DNA of 41,183 nucleotides, taken from NCBI GenBank assembly GCA_946542235.1, contig CAMNKK010000008.1:1-41183 (forward strand), read 5' to 3'. Each line of letters opens with the position of its first letter. Positions within the stretch are counted from its first letter, which is position 1. The notes under the pieces were generated by a model. The model was given only the letters and a program-made list of their open reading frames with translations. It ran no database searches and was not told where the DNA came from. This DNA comes from an uncultured Clostridia bacterium. Its GTDB lineage: Bacteria > Bacillota > Clostridia > Christensenellales > Aristaeellaceae. Shown in pieces: positions 1 to 9,035 of the stretch. The position numbers were made by a program, and so were the translations under genes.

Positions 1-376
1 TCTCCGCAATGCGGCTGCGCTCGTAGGCCTTCCGGAGCAGCGGGAACCGGCGGGTGTACAGCTTTTCGTAGTCCACATGCCCGTTTTCCCCGCCGAAATC
101 CACAGCCTCGACCTCTTCCCGGGTCAGCACGCCTTCCTTTACCAGCTCGTCCAGGCTGATGTAATAGGGGCTTCCCGCGAAGGCGGAAAAGCCCTGATAG
201 GGCGAATCGAAGGATTTGTGATGGTTGGGCGGATTCAGCGGCAGAATCTGCCAGTAGGTCTGCCCGGCGCCTTCCAGAAAATCCACAAAGTGATACGCTT
301 CGTTGTCAAAGCAGCCGATCCCGTATTTCCCGGGCAGGCTGGACACTGCCATCAGTACTCCCGCTGCTCTTCCCAT
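1..376 (-). CDS. malQ: 4-alpha-glucanotransferase (amylomaltase), C-terminally truncated by window edge
   Basis: The first 125 codons of a GH77 4-alpha-glucanotransferase, which transfers maltooligosaccharide segments between alpha-1,4-glucans in the cytoplasm. The N-terminus carries the family pattern: LPGKYGIGCF, then FVDFLEGAGQTYWQILPLNP, then SPYQGFSAFAGSPYYISL. Full-length members are about 500 residues, so three quarters of the gene lies outside the window. The ATG at 376 follows AGGAGG with 7 nt spacing; an ATG 7 nt further upstream is out of frame. It lies downstream of ftsZ in the same direction, separated by a terminator, so it is probably not part of the dcw transcript. With the branching enzyme and GH31 enzyme at the other end of the window it suggests alpha-glucan metabolism. 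The family call is firm. Confidence 0.9.
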   Translation of the reverse strand, partial: MGRAAGVLMAVSSLPGKYGIGCFDNEAYHFVDFLEGAGQTYWQILPLNPPNHHKSFDSPYQGFSAFAGSPYYISLDELVKEGVLTREEVEAVDFGGENGHVDYEKLYTRRFPLLRKAYERSRIAE

Positions 377-406
377 GTCCCATCCTCCTGAAGAATTTGA
401 TCTTCT

Positions 407-442
407 GCAAAAGAAAGCGGCGCGAGGTTCTCGCGACGCTTT
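407..442 (-). terminator. Rho-independent terminator after ftsZ
   Basis: On the minus strand, arms AAAGCG-t-CGCGAG and CTCGCG-c-CGCTTT face each other across a 3-nt loop and are followed by CTTTT. It sits 19 nt after the ftsZ stop codon and ends the dcw transcript before malQ. Confidence 0.8.
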
Positions 443-460
443 AAGCATCCAGAATACGGT

Positions 461-1894
461 TTATTTTTTCCTGCGCAGGTATCCCTGTACGCCGTGGCTG
501 TCCGTGGTCATCGCCTGCGTCTGGGGAATCGGTGTGAATCCCCCCGTCACCTGCCCGTTCTGTGCAAAGGTGGGCTGATAGGGCTGCTGGGGCGCGTTCG
601 GGAATACCTGGCCCGTCCCGTAGGGCTGCTGCTCTGCCTGCGGCTGGAAAGGCCGCGTGCTCTGCGCCGGCTGCTGGGGCTGCGCCTGCTGATAGCTGAA
701 GCCCGTCTGGAAGGAACCGGTGTTCACCGCGCCGGGCATGCCCATGCTGGGCCGGCTGGAGCCCATGAATGTGGGCGTCTCGCCGGTGGCGCTGAACAGG
801 GATCCGGCGGAAGGCCGATCCTGAGGAAGCGCGGCAGAGCTCTCCCCGCGGTCCAGCCCGCTGGTTCCGAAGCTGCCGAACAGGCGGTCATGTTCAATTT
901 CCCGGGGCTTGCGGGCGGGCTCCCTCGTGGGGAAGGGCGTCTTCTCGAATCCGGTGGCAATGACCGTGATCCGAACCTCGTCGCCCATGGATTCATCGAT
1001 GCCCGCGCCGAAGATGATGTTCGCGTCGGGATCCGCCGCTTCCATCACCAGGTTGGCTGCCTCGTTGATGTCCACAATCGAAATGTCCGATCCGCCGGTC
1101 ACGTTGATCAGCACGGCCCTGGCGCCGTCGATATTGGTCTCCAGCAGCGGGGAGGAAATGGCATTCTTCGCGGCTTCCACCAGCTTGTTTTCGCCGCTCC
1201 CGGTGCCGATGCCCATGTGGGCCATTCCGCCGGATTCCATCACGGTCTTCACGTCCGCGAAGTCCAGGTTGATCATGGCCGGCACGGCGATCAGGTCACT
1301 GATGCCCTGGATGCCCTGGCGAAGCACGTCGTCAGCGATCCGGAAGGCCTCCAGCATGGTGGTTCCCTTGTTGACGACCTGCAGCAGCCGGTCGTTGGGA
1401 ATCACCACCAGGGTATCCACGTGCTGTTTCAGCTCGTTGATCCCGTTTTCCGCGTTCTTCATCCGCTGCTTTCCTTCGAAGTTGAAGGGCTTCGTCACCA
1501 CCGCGATGGTCAGGCACCCCTGATCCCGCGCGATTTCCGCCACAATGGGCGCGGCGCCGGTTCCGGTTCCGCCGCCCATGCCGGCGGTAATGAACACAAG
1601 GTCCGCTCCCTTCAGGGCCTGGGCAATCTCCTCCCGGCTCTCCTCCGCGGCTCTCCGGCCCACCTCAGGCACAGCGCCGGCACCCAGGCCCTTGGTCAGC
1701 TTTTCGCCGATCTGGATCTTGACCTGTGCGTCGGAAAGGTTCAGCGCCTGCCGGTCGGTGTTCACGGAAATGAACTCCACACCTCTCAGCCCCGCGTCCA
1801 CCATCCGGTTGACCGCATTGTTTCCTCCTCCGCCGCAGCCGACCACCTTAATGGAAGCGAAGGTATCCTGTTCATCATTCTGGAATTCGATCAT
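461..1894 (-). CDS. ftsZ: Cell division protein FtsZ
   Basis: Tubulin-like GTPase that polymerises into the Z-ring at midcell. The 477-residue product has the GTP-binding loop [13 protein letters not shown] (residues 18-30), the tubulin signature GGGTGTG (107-113) and the synergy-loop region [11 protein letters not shown] near residue 205. The folded core ends around residue 325. A roughly 145-residue Gln/Pro-rich linker follows, then a basic tail ending GYLRRKK, which replaces the usual FtsA/SepF-binding peptide. Typical Firmicute FtsZ is 360-390 residues; the extra length is all linker. The start at 1894 is chosen because GGAGG lies 8 nt upstream and the protein then begins like other FtsZs. 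An upstream in-frame extension to 2017 overlaps ftsA and has no ribosome binding site. It lies 37 bp after ftsA. Confidence 0.97.
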   Translation of the reverse strand: MIEFQNDEQDTFASIKVVGCGGGGNNAVNRMVDAGLRGVEFISVNTDRQALNLSDAQVKIQIGEKLTKGLGAGAVPEVGRRAAEESREEIAQALKGADLVFITAGMGGGTGTGAAPIVAEIARDQGCLTIAVVTKPFNFEGKQRMKNAENGINELKQHVDTLVVIPNDRLLQVVNKGTTMLEAFRIADDVLRQGIQGISDLIAVPAMINLDFADVKTVMESGGMAHMGIGTGSGENKLVEAAKNAISSPLLETNIDGARAVLINVTGGSDISIVDINEAANLVMEAADPDANIIFGAGIDESMGDEVRITVIATGFEKTPFPTREPARKPREIEHDRLFGSFGTSGLDRGESSAALPQDRPSAGSLFSATGETPTFMGSSRPSMGMPGAVNTGSFQTGFSYQQAQPQQPAQSTRPFQPQAEQQPYGTGQVFPNAPQQPYQPTFAQNGQVTGGFTPIPQTQAMTTDSHGVQGYLRRKK

Positions 1895-1931
1895 GGTTTT
1901 ATCCTCCGTTCTGATTTTGCATTCCCGGTGA

Positions 1932-3125
1932 TCAGCCGCCCAGCAGGCTCTTGAAGAAGCCCGCCACCTTGCTGCCGAAGCCGCCCGAGGGAGCACGCTG
2001 CTGCTCAATCGTGTCAATAATCAGATCCATCAGCCCCAGGCTGCTGGAGAAGCTGTGGCTGTTCAGCTTGGTGGTCCGGCGGGGAATATCCTCCACCGCC
2101 CGTCCGAGCCGGCCCCCCAGGTATTCCCGGCCGCCCCGGTTGAAGCTCAGGCCGCCGCCGGTCATCAGCACGTGGCTCCAGTTTCCAAGCCCGCCGAAAT
2201 CGTTGTCAATGGCGTCCTTGATTTCCGCGGCGATCTCGTCCACCGCCTTGCAGATCACGGGCTTGACCTGGTCCCGGGTGAAGACCGCCGCCTTCTCCCC
2301 GTCCGCGCCGGGAACCTCGTACTTGTCGTCCCCGGAATCGATTCCGTAAACGAATTTCCGCTTGATTTCCTCCGCCGCGGGCAGGCTGATGTCCAGCTCG
2401 TCCACCAGGGCCACGGTGATATCGCTGCCGCCCAGGGGAAGCACCTTGTGGTAAATCACCGCGTCCCCTTCGACGCCGATGATTTCGGTGTTCAGATACC
2501 CCATGTCAATCAGCACGCTGGTATGGTCCCTGGCCTGCTCGTCCAGATAGAGCATGGCCTCTCCCGCCGTGGTGGAGAAGAAGCCGCTCACCTGGATGCC
2601 CAGCTCCGCCATGCGGGTCGTCACATCGTCGATAAAGTACCGGTTTCCGACCACGAAGCTGATGAAGGCGGTCATCTCCCGGCCCTTCATGCCCACGGGC
2701 TCCAGCGTCTTCTTGCTGGAATCCACCATGAACCAGGCCGGGCTGGAATGGATGACCACGCCGGGAATGTCCTCCAGCTTTTCCGCCGCCTGGTTGAAGG
2801 CAGCCTTCACATCCTTGGAGGAGACCCGCGGATCCGTACCGGTCAGGGTCACGGTCGCCTTCGTGGCGTACACCCGGGTGAAGGCCCCGGGCACACCCAC
2901 GTTGACTTCCTTGATCTTGGTCCCGCACTGGCCTTCGGCGTCATTGATGGAACGGCGGATCGCCTCATCCAGCGCCTCCGGATTATTCCATCCTTCTTCC
3001 AGATAGCCGTCGTATTTGGCTATCCCGGCCGCCACAATGTCACAGCGCTGGCTGCCGCTGTTTTCTGCGACCAGCGTCACGATTTTGCTGGTCCCGAAAT
3101 CGATGGTGGCAACGGATGTTTTCAT
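1932..3125 (-). CDS. ftsA: Cell division protein FtsA (actin-like Z-ring anchor)
   Basis: Actin-fold ATPase that tethers FtsZ filaments to the membrane and recruits later division proteins. The 397-residue sequence opens with the phosphate-1 motif TIDFGTSKI. It contains the second phosphate motif [13 protein letters not shown] around residues 210-222 and the adenosine motif [13 protein letters not shown] near residue 325. It ends in a short amphipathic helix, [12 protein letters not shown], which fits the membrane-targeting tail of the family. Length is normal. The gene has its own consensus-like promoter (TTGCAT, 17 bp, TATAAT) about 70-95 bp upstream and is followed 37 bp later by ftsZ, so ftsA-ftsZ can be made independently of the upstream wall genes. 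Confidence 0.95.
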   Translation of the reverse strand: MKTSVATIDFGTSKIVTLVAENSGSQRCDIVAAGIAKYDGYLEEGWNNPEALDEAIRRSINDAEGQCGTKIKEVNVGVPGAFTRVYATKATVTLTGTDPRVSSKDVKAAFNQAAEKLEDIPGVVIHSSPAWFMVDSSKKTLEPVGMKGREMTAFISFVVGNRYFIDDVTTRMAELGIQVSGFFSTTAGEAMLYLDEQARDHTSVLIDMGYLNTEIIGVEGDAVIYHKVLPLGGSDITVALVDELDISLPAAEEIKRKFVYGIDSGDDKYEVPGADGEKAAVFTRDQVKPVICKAVDEIAAEIKDAIDNDFGGLGNWSHVLMTGGGLSFNRGGREYLGGRLGRAVEDIPRRTTKLNSHSFSSSLGLMDLIIDTIEQQRAPSGGFGSKVAGFFKSLLGG

Positions 3126-3192
3126 CGTCTCTCTAACCCCCTGCTTCCCGAAGATGACTTCAAAAAGCCTTCAAATATATGTGACCTTCAGC

Positions 3193-3221
3193 ATTATAGC
3201 GCCAACCTCACAGGAATGCAA
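3193..3221 (-). promoter_or_regulatory. Sigma-A-type promoter for ftsA-ftsZ
   Basis: On the minus strand TTGCAT (3216-3221) is separated by exactly 17 bp from a perfect TATAAT (3193-3198). It lies in the 172-bp ftsQ-ftsA gap and points at ftsA. Confidence 0.75.
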
Positions 3222-3297
3222 GCGTTTTTCGGCAATTTGTTACAGTTTTCTTTCTTTTTTGTTAATTTATCGTGCCAGTCCGGAAATCATCCCCGGC

Positions 3298-4326
3298 TCA
3301 GACCGCCGGCGGCGAATAGATCGGCGTTTCCGGCAGCATCACGTTGATCACGCCGCCCCGATATCCCCGGGCCAGCACTTCCTCCCGGGTCAGCAGCATG
3401 CTGCGCAGCTTCGCGTGGATGTTCTGGCTGTTGCCCAGGGACACGGTAAATCCGTCCCTGGTGGTCATCAGCAGGGAATCCAGGTTGCTCAGGTCCGCCT
3501 CCTCGATCAGCTCCGTGCATCCCAGCACCTTCATCTCCAGGAACAGCGCGCTGAACACAGCCTGCTGCTCCAGGTTCTCCAGCAGCAGGGTCTGGCCGAC
3601 CTGGGTGCCGGAGCGGATTTTCAGCCCGTCCACCCGGACGAGATCCGCCGGGCGCACCGTCAGGTCCTCCGTCTCGAACAGCACGACCCGCTGCTTGTCC
3701 ATGGTGTACATGATGCCGTTCCAGGTCATCCAGCAGCAGGCTTCCCGCTCCCGCACGCTGAGCACCACCGTGTTCGGCAGTCTTTTTTCCATGTAGCGGA
3801 ACTTCAGTACGGGGTTCCGCTCGATGCGCTGCTCGATGGCTTCGCTGTTCAGGGAGAACATGGGCATCCCGGTGTGGATTCCGCTCAGCCGGATCACTTC
3901 GCCGGCGGGAATCTGGCTGTTGCCTGTAACCTGAACGCTGCGAACCGTGAAAACGGCATAGTAAAGCACCAGCACGGCTGCCGTCAGGGCGGCCGCCGTG
4001 CCGGCCAGCATGGTCCATCTGCGGCCGGCCCGGTGCCGGGCGCTCTTCTTTTCCGCCTTTTCTCCGGTTCCGGACCGGCTCCGTTCCCCCTGGGATCCGG
4101 AGGGCGGGTTCTGCCCAAACCGGTATCCCCCGGTCTGGGTTTCCCAGAATTCGCCGCTGCGGTTATTCAGATTTTCGCTGCGAAGGTCCCGGAGTTCCGG
4201 GGCATCCTCCGGTTCGTCGAAGGGATTTTCGTGGACGGGATAAGGCCCGTACCAGGTGTCCTTCTGCCAGTCCCGGAGGGGCTCCTGAGGGCTGGTATTT
4301 CCGCCCTTGCGCGGATCCTGCTCCAA
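3298..4326 (-). CDS. ftsQ: Cell division protein FtsQ/DivIB (POTRA domain)
   Basis: Bitopic division protein that links the FtsL/FtsB-type coiled-coil proteins with septal peptidoglycan synthesis. The 342-residue product has a long polar, charged cytoplasmic segment (1-104), one membrane helix (about 105-125, rich in Ala/Leu/Val), then a POTRA domain starting VRSVQVTGNSQIPAGEVI. This is followed by the FtsQ-family beta domain with RLPNTVVLSVRERE. The start is a TTG at 4326, chosen because GAGGAGGGG lies just upstream and no other start fits as well. The cytoplasmic segment is longer than usual. It follows murD by 36 bp and precedes ftsA, the standard position for divIB in Firmicute dcw clusters. 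Confidence 0.9.
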   Translation of the reverse strand: MEQDPRKGGNTSPQEPLRDWQKDTWYGPYPVHENPFDEPEDAPELRDLRSENLNNRSGEFWETQTGGYRFGQNPPSGSQGERSRSGTGEKAEKKSARHRAGRRWTMLAGTAAALTAAVLVLYYAVFTVRSVQVTGNSQIPAGEVIRLSGIHTGMPMFSLNSEAIEQRIERNPVLKFRYMEKRLPNTVVLSVREREACCWMTWNGIMYTMDKQRVVLFETEDLTVRPADLVRVDGLKIRSGTQVGQTLLLENLEQQAVFSALFLEMKVLGCTELIEEADLSNLDSLLMTTRDGFTVSLGNSQNIHAKLRSMLLTREEVLARGYRGGVINVMLPETPIYSPPAV

Positions 4327-4362
4327 ATTAACCCCTCCTCAGCAAAACATACTCCAGTCTGT

Positions 4363-5724
4363 TTAAAGTTCGTTGACAATCTTTTTGAATACCCGACCGC
4401 GTTCCTCGTAGTCCCGGAACATGTCGAAGCTGGCGCAGGCCGGGCTCAGCAGCACATTCCAGCCCGGTTCCGCCATCTCCCTGCACAGCTCCACCGCCTC
4501 CCGCAGCGTCTGTGCGTGGGTGATATGGTCATATCCCGCCCTGCGCAGGCTGTCCTCGATCTGAGGGGCTGTTGCGCCGATCAGCACCGTCTCCCGGATG
4601 ATGTCCTGCTTCTCCATGATTTCCCTGCTCAGGGCCTCAAAGCTGACCTTCTTGTCGTATCCGCCGAGGATCAGTACGGTCGGCCGGGTCATGGTTTCCA
4701 CGGCCTTCAGCGTGGAGTCCACATTGGTTCCCTTGCTGTCGTTGAAGTATTCCACCCCGTCCAGTACCCGGACGCTTTCAATCCGGTGCTCCACGCCCTT
4801 GAAGGTCTTCAGGCTGTAGCGGATCACGGGCACCGGAACGCCCATCACCGCCGCGCAGCAGACAGCCCCCAGGGCGTTTTCCAGATTGTGCGGTCCCGGA
4901 ATCCGGATCTCCTCCGTCCGGCACACAGTCCTTTCCTGTCCGTTCAGCCGGAGAATCACTTCTCCGTCCCGGACATACGCGCCCTCCCGGACTGTCTTTT
5001 TCCGGCTGAATTCAAGCACCCGGCTCCGAACCCTTTCGCTCAGCCCCCGGAGGCCGGGATCGTCTGCGTTGAATACCGCCCAGTCCTCCCGGGTCTGGTT
5101 GGCAAACATCCGCATTTTCATTTCCGTATATACTTCCATGGTGCCGTGCCGGTTCAGGTGGTCCTCCGTGATATTGGTCAGCAGGGCCACCCGGGGATGA
5201 AAGGTATCCGCCGTTTCCATCTGGAAGCTGCTCACCTCGCAGACAAACACGTCCTCCTCCCGGCTGATCATGGCTGCCAGGGAATAGGGGTATCCGATGT
5301 TGCCCACTACATGGGTCACCCGCCCCGCGTTCCTGAAGATTTCTCCCAGCAGGGATACGGTGGTGGTTTTTCCGTTGGTTCCCGTCACCGCCACCAGCGT
5401 CCCCCGGCTCAGCTGCCAGGCAACCTCCAGCTCGCCCGTGACGTAGAGGCCCATCCTCCGGGCTTCCTGCACAAAGGGCGTGTCAATGGGGATGCCGGGG
5501 CTGATCACCAGCACATCCTGCCCCGCCAGCAGCCCGTCCGCCGGGCAGCCCAGCTTCCATTCCAGCTGCAGCCCCCGCAGCACCTCCAGGGTGTCTCCCA
5601 GCTCTTCTTCCGTCTTGCTGTCATTGATGGTCACCAGAGCGCCGCTCGCCCGCAGCAGCTGAGCCGCAGCGATGCCGCTCCGGGCCATGCCCACCACCAG
5701 CACCTTCTTGTTTTCGTAGTTCAT
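4363..5724 (-). CDS. murD: UDP-N-acetylmuramoyl-L-alanine--D-glutamate ligase MurD
   Basis: Cytoplasmic ATP-dependent ligase adding D-glutamate to UDP-MurNAc-L-alanine, the second amino-acid addition to the peptidoglycan stem. The 453-residue protein shows the N-terminal nucleotide-binding fold (KVLVVGMARSGIAAAQLL), the Mur-ligase P-loop TGTNGKTTT (114-122) and the middle-domain pattern TNITEDHLNRHGTMEVY. It also has the C-terminal FNDSKGTNVDST and LLSPACASFDMF, both typical of MurD. Length is normal. It is 89 bp after mraY, with an AGGGAG ribosome binding site upstream of the ATG, and is followed by ftsQ. ftsW and murG, usually directly downstream, are missing here. Confidence 0.96.
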   Translation of the reverse strand: MNYENKKVLVVGMARSGIAAAQLLRASGALVTINDSKTEEELGDTLEVLRGLQLEWKLGCPADGLLAGQDVLVISPGIPIDTPFVQEARRMGLYVTGELEVAWQLSRGTLVAVTGTNGKTTTVSLLGEIFRNAGRVTHVVGNIGYPYSLAAMISREEDVFVCEVSSFQMETADTFHPRVALLTNITEDHLNRHGTMEVYTEMKMRMFANQTREDWAVFNADDPGLRGLSERVRSRVLEFSRKKTVREGAYVRDGEVILRLNGQERTVCRTEEIRIPGPHNLENALGAVCCAAVMGVPVPVIRYSLKTFKGVEHRIESVRVLDGVEYFNDSKGTNVDSTLKAVETMTRPTVLILGGYDKKVSFEALSREIMEKQDIIRETVLIGATAPQIEDSLRRAGYDHITHAQTLREAVELCREMAEPGWNVLLSPACASFDMFRDYEERGRVFKKIVNEL

Positions 5725-5813
5725 TCCGTTTCTCCCTTCCGGAGAATATTCCCCGGCTTCCGCCGGCGGGAAAACCTTCCGCCGCTGCGGACCCTTGCCT
5801 CCGCCGCCCGGGC

Positions 5814-6839
5814 TCAGCCGCCCAGCACGCTCAGAACGGCGATCATGCCTGCAACGGCGGTCACCCCCGCGTACATGCTGACAATCTGGGTCTCACTGTA
5901 GCCAATCTTTTCAAAGTGATGATGCACCGGGCTCATCCGGAAAAGCCGTTTTCCCTGGTGATCCTTTCCGAACTTCCTGGTCAGCTTGAAATAGTACCGC
6001 TGCAGAATGACGCTGACGCTGCTGGCAATGGGGCAGATCCCGATCAGCACCAGCAGCAGCGGCTGCCGGAGCACCATAGCCAGCCCCACCGTCGCCCCGC
6101 CGATCAGCATGCTTCCGGTGTCCCCCATGAATACCTTCGCGGGATATCGGTTGTACCGCAGATACCCGACGCATCCGCCCATCAGGCTGACGGCAAAAAT
6201 CCCCGCCGGCGCCAGATGCGCCGGATCCGCGCCCTGGGCAAACACCGCCAGCAGCACGATGACGGCCCAGCTTCCGGAGGAAACCGTGGTAATCGTCCCC
6301 AGCAGCCCGTCCAGGCCATCCTGCAGGTTCGTGGAGTTGACATAAAAAATGACCAGCAGCGCCATCACCGGCAGATACCAGATGCCCAGATCCCACTCCG
6401 TACCGATGAAGGGGATGAGAATCCGGCTTCCGATCTGCGGGTGGAAATAGCACCACAGGGTGAATCCAACCGCCACTACCACCTGCCCCGCGATCTTCTG
6501 CCAGGGGGTCAGACCCTCGTGACGCTTTTTGACGGCCTTGATCCAGTCGTCCGCAAACCCGACCGCCATGCTCAGGAAGCTGACCAGCATCAGTCCCAGC
6601 CCCAGGTCCCAAAAACCTGCCCCGGGCCACGGGTGGAGCACCGCCTGGCACACCGCCAGCCCCAGTGCGATCATCAGCCCGCCCATGACAGGCGTGCCCT
6701 GCTTCTGCTGATGTGCCGGGCCCAGCTCATAGATCACCGTGCCGAAGTGCAGTTTTTTCAGTTTCCGGATCAGCCAGGGGCCCGTTGCCAGCGCAATTGC
6801 CAGCGAGAGCACCAGCGCTGCCATCATCCGCCAAGTCAT
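5814..6839 (-). CDS. mraY: Phospho-N-acetylmuramoyl-pentapeptide-transferase MraY
   Basis: Integral membrane enzyme that moves phospho-MurNAc-pentapeptide to undecaprenyl phosphate, making lipid I. The 341-residue sequence has about ten hydrophobic segments and the catalytic landmarks: FADDWIKAVKKRHEGL, NSTNLQDGLDGL, FMGDTGSMLIGG and the histidine cluster SPVHHHFEKIG. Length is slightly short of the E. coli enzyme but typical of Firmicutes. Its ATG overlaps the murE stop codon by four bases (ATGA), so the two are probably translationally coupled. murF, which often lies between them, is absent. Confidence 0.97.
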   Translation of the reverse strand: MTWRMMAALVLSLAIALATGPWLIRKLKKLHFGTVIYELGPAHQQKQGTPVMGGLMIALGLAVCQAVLHPWPGAGFWDLGLGLMLVSFLSMAVGFADDWIKAVKKRHEGLTPWQKIAGQVVVAVGFTLWCYFHPQIGSRILIPFIGTEWDLGIWYLPVMALLVIFYVNSTNLQDGLDGLLGTITTVSSGSWAVIVLLAVFAQGADPAHLAPAGIFAVSLMGGCVGYLRYNRYPAKVFMGDTGSMLIGGATVGLAMVLRQPLLLVLIGICPIASSVSVILQRYYFKLTRKFGKDHQGKRLFRMSPVHHHFEKIGYSETQIVSMYAGVTAVAGMIAVLSVLGG

Positions 6840-8308
6840 GCCTCTTCCTCCCGTTTCCGCATCTCCAGCAGAATTTCGTGGACAATCGCCTTTTCATCAA
6901 AGGGGCGCTTGACCCCCATGATCTCCTGATAGGTTTCATGGCCCTTGCCGGCCAGCACGATGACGTCGCCGTCCTCCCCCATCTCCAGGGCCCGGCGGAT
7001 CGCCTCCCGGCGGTTCTCAATCACCTCATAGCGGCCTCCCGTGGGTTTGATTCCCTTTTCAATGGCCGCCAGGATGACCAGAGGATTCTCCGTCCGTGGA
7101 TTGTCCGAGGTCAGGATGCAGTAATCCGCCAGCTTGCCTCCGATCTCTCCCATCATGGGCCGCTTGCCCTTGTCCCGGTCTCCGCCGCATCCGAAGACGG
7201 CGATGACCCGGTTCCGGGTAAACTGGCGCACGGTCTTCAGAATGTTCCGCAGCGCTTCCGGAGCGTGGGAGTAGTCCAGAATCACCTTGTAGGGAGTTCC
7301 CGTCTGCAGCATCTCAATCCGTCCGGGAACGGAAGCCACGTCCTCCAGCCCCTCCCGGATCCGTTCCGGCTCGATACCCATGATCAGGGCGCAGGAGGAA
7401 GCCGCCAGGGCGTTATACACGTTGAACATACCGGTCATCCGCATGTGGATCCGAAGGTCGTTCATTCCCTGCATCTGGATGCTGAAGTGGACGCCCTCCT
7501 CCGTAATCTCAATATCCCGGGCGAACACATCCGCGTTGATGGCGATGGCATAGGTCACAAAGGGGATCTTCAGATCCCGGATCAGTTTTTCGCTGGTCTC
7601 GTCGTCCGCGTTCACGGCTGCGTTCCGGACCATACCGGAGGTAAAGAACAGTTTTTTGGTCTCGAAGTACCGCTCCATGGTGTAGAAGTAGTCCAGGTGA
7701 TCCTGGCTCAGGTTGGTGTAGCAGCCGACCTCGAATTCCATCCCGTCCAGGCGGTTCATGTCGATGGCGTGGGCGCTCACCTCCATGCAGACCACCTGTA
7801 CGCCCTCGTCCGCCATTCTGCGGAGCATTTTCTGCAGATCAATGGGATCCGGCGTCGTCAGCTTTCCGTCCAGGTGCTGGTTTCCGATCATGGATCCGGT
7901 GGAGCCGATGATTCCGCATTTCATCCCGGCTCTTTCCACGATGCTCTTGAACAGATAGGTTGTAGTCGTTTTTCCCTTCGTGCCCGTGATCCCGACCATC
8001 CGCATGGACCTGGAAGGATATCCGTAAAAGGCCATGGCAATCCGGCTCATGGCGGCCCGGCCGTTGCTGACGCGGACCTGCGGCACATCCAGCTCCACAA
8101 ACCGCTCCACGATCAGCGCGACGCATCCGTTCTCCACCGCCTCGAAGGCGTAGTCATGGGCGTCGAACCTTGCCCCGACGATGCAGAAGAAAAGCCCGGA
8201 ATCCGTTTTCTCCTTGCTGCCGGAGGTCAGTTCCCGGATTTCTGTATCCATATCTCCCCTGGTTTCCAGCACATAGGGCGTTTCAGAAATCAGCTCTCGA
8301 AGTTTCAT
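6836..8308 (-). CDS. murE: UDP-MurNAc-tripeptide synthetase MurE, meso-diaminopimelate type
   Basis: Adds the third stem-peptide residue to UDP-MurNAc-L-Ala-D-Glu. The 490-residue protein has the Mur P-loop GITGTKGKTTT (106-116), the YTNLSQDHLDYF motif with the Mg-associated histidine, the carbamylated-lysine region and FGCGGDRDKGKRPMMG. The specificity motif reads DNPRTENP; the Asn-Pro-Arg form is the meso-diaminopimelate signature, whereas lysine-adding enzymes lack this Arg. It ends VIVLAGKGHETYQ, also family-typical. It overlaps mraY by 4 bp. The 101-bp leader before it holds two perfect hairpins. Confidence 0.95.
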   Translation of the reverse strand: MKLRELISETPYVLETRGDMDTEIRELTSGSKEKTDSGLFFCIVGARFDAHDYAFEAVENGCVALIVERFVELDVPQVRVSNGRAAMSRIAMAFYGYPSRSMRMVGITGTKGKTTTTYLFKSIVERAGMKCGIIGSTGSMIGNQHLDGKLTTPDPIDLQKMLRRMADEGVQVVCMEVSAHAIDMNRLDGMEFEVGCYTNLSQDHLDYFYTMERYFETKKLFFTSGMVRNAAVNADDETSEKLIRDLKIPFVTYAIAINADVFARDIEITEEGVHFSIQMQGMNDLRIHMRMTGMFNVYNALAASSCALIMGIEPERIREGLEDVASVPGRIEMLQTGTPYKVILDYSHAPEALRNILKTVRQFTRNRVIAVFGCGGDRDKGKRPMMGEIGGKLADYCILTSDNPRTENPLVILAAIEKGIKPTGGRYEVIENRREAIRRALEMGEDGDVIVLAGKGHETYQEIMGVKRPFDEKAIVHEILLEMRKREEEA

Positions 8309-8343
8309 CCTTCTGTCCCCTCATTTCTCTCTTGGTCTTATCT

Positions 8344-8403
8344 CCGGAGCCCTGTCTCCTCCGGAAGAGAACACGAACAGGGAGACCGGTCTTCAGTCTC
8401 CCT
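8344..8403 (-). other. Tandem stem-loops in the leader of murE
   Basis: Two inverted repeats fill the gap between the FtsL-like gene and murE. One is AGGGAGAC...GTCTCCCT (8379-8386 with 8396-8403, 9-nt loop). The other is a TCCGGAG...CTCCGGA type repeat around 8344-8365. Neither is followed by a U-run on the minus strand, so these are not standard terminators; attenuation, mRNA processing or a REP-like element are possible. Confidence 0.5.
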
Positions 8404-8409
8404 GAGATC

Positions 8410-9009
8410 TCATTCATAGCCAGCGGAAGCCCTGAGATCCGCTTCCCCGGAGGCCGGGGTGTCCGCCGCGGTCTCCACCAGAATCATGTTGGCGCCCGAG
8501 GGAGCCGTCAGCCAGATCACCGGCGCGCCGCCGGAGCTGATCAGGTTCAGCTCCACCGCCCGGGTGCATACGCTGATATCCCCGTCCAGCACCGCCAGGT
8601 CACTCTGCAGGCTGCGGTTTTTGGCTTCGGCCGCCTGGATCCTGTTTTCAATCTTCTGGACCCGCATGGCCCCGGCGCCGATGGCCGCAAACTGGGCCAG
8701 CAGCATGATCAGCATCACCGCCGCCGTCACCCAGATGATTCCCCGGCTCCAGTCCCTCCGGATTCCCTTCCGGCTCAGGATCTTCGGCCGCTCTCTGGGT
8801 TCCTCGATCACCTGGAACTGTCCGCTGGGGCTGACCCCCATGGAGCCGGTCCAGTCCTGTGTATTCTGGAAAGAGGGCATTTCCAGCCGCCCGGAGACGC
8901 GCATACGTTCCCTGCGTCTCGATACTTCACGGAAACCGGCATCGGACTGAGCATCCAGCTGTGCAAACCGGATGCTTCTCCGAACCCTTCCCGTCGCGGC
9001 CGCGGCCAT
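8410..9009 (-). CDS. Putative FtsL/DivIC-like bitopic division protein
   Basis: 199-residue protein with no firm sequence match that I recognise. Its structure is a basic, polar cytoplasmic segment (1-89), one membrane helix (about 90-111) and a predicted coiled coil (about 113-145, including KIENRIQAAEAKNRSLQSDL). A short extracytoplasmic tail of about 50 residues follows. This topology and its place right after mraZ are those of FtsL. Normally rsmH stands between mraZ and ftsL and a penicillin-binding protein follows; both are missing. The cytoplasmic part is far longer than in typical FtsL (about 30-40 residues). The ATG at 9009 has a GTGAGGGA element just upstream. By position and topology I infer FtsL; a DivIC/FtsB-like role is the alternative. 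Confidence 0.6.
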   Translation of the reverse strand: MAAAATGRVRRSIRFAQLDAQSDAGFREVSRRRERMRVSGRLEMPSFQNTQDWTGSMGVSPSGQFQVIEEPRERPKILSRKGIRRDWSRGIIWVTAAVMLIMLLAQFAAIGAGAMRVQKIENRIQAAEAKNRSLQSDLAVLDGDISVCTRAVELNLISSGGAPVIWLTAPSGANMILVETAADTPASGEADLRASAGYE

Positions 9010-9035
9010 ATTCCCTCACTTCTTTCTGTTTATAT

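Noticed and set aside
1895..2017. N-terminal extension of ftsZ into ftsA
   Set aside because: It would overlap the end of ftsA and has no ribosome binding site, whereas the internal ATG has GGAGG and gives the normal FtsZ N-terminus.
3016..5901. Plus-strand open frame of 961 codons, and similar long plus-strand frames at 494-1954, 2055-3347, 18845-21268, 22649-24682, 29428-32373 and 34387-36591
   Set aside because: All lie antisense to well-recognised genes. Their translations are low-complexity (His, Gln, Ala, Gly, Pro-rich) as expected from G+C-rich third positions, with no family motifs or ribosome binding sites.
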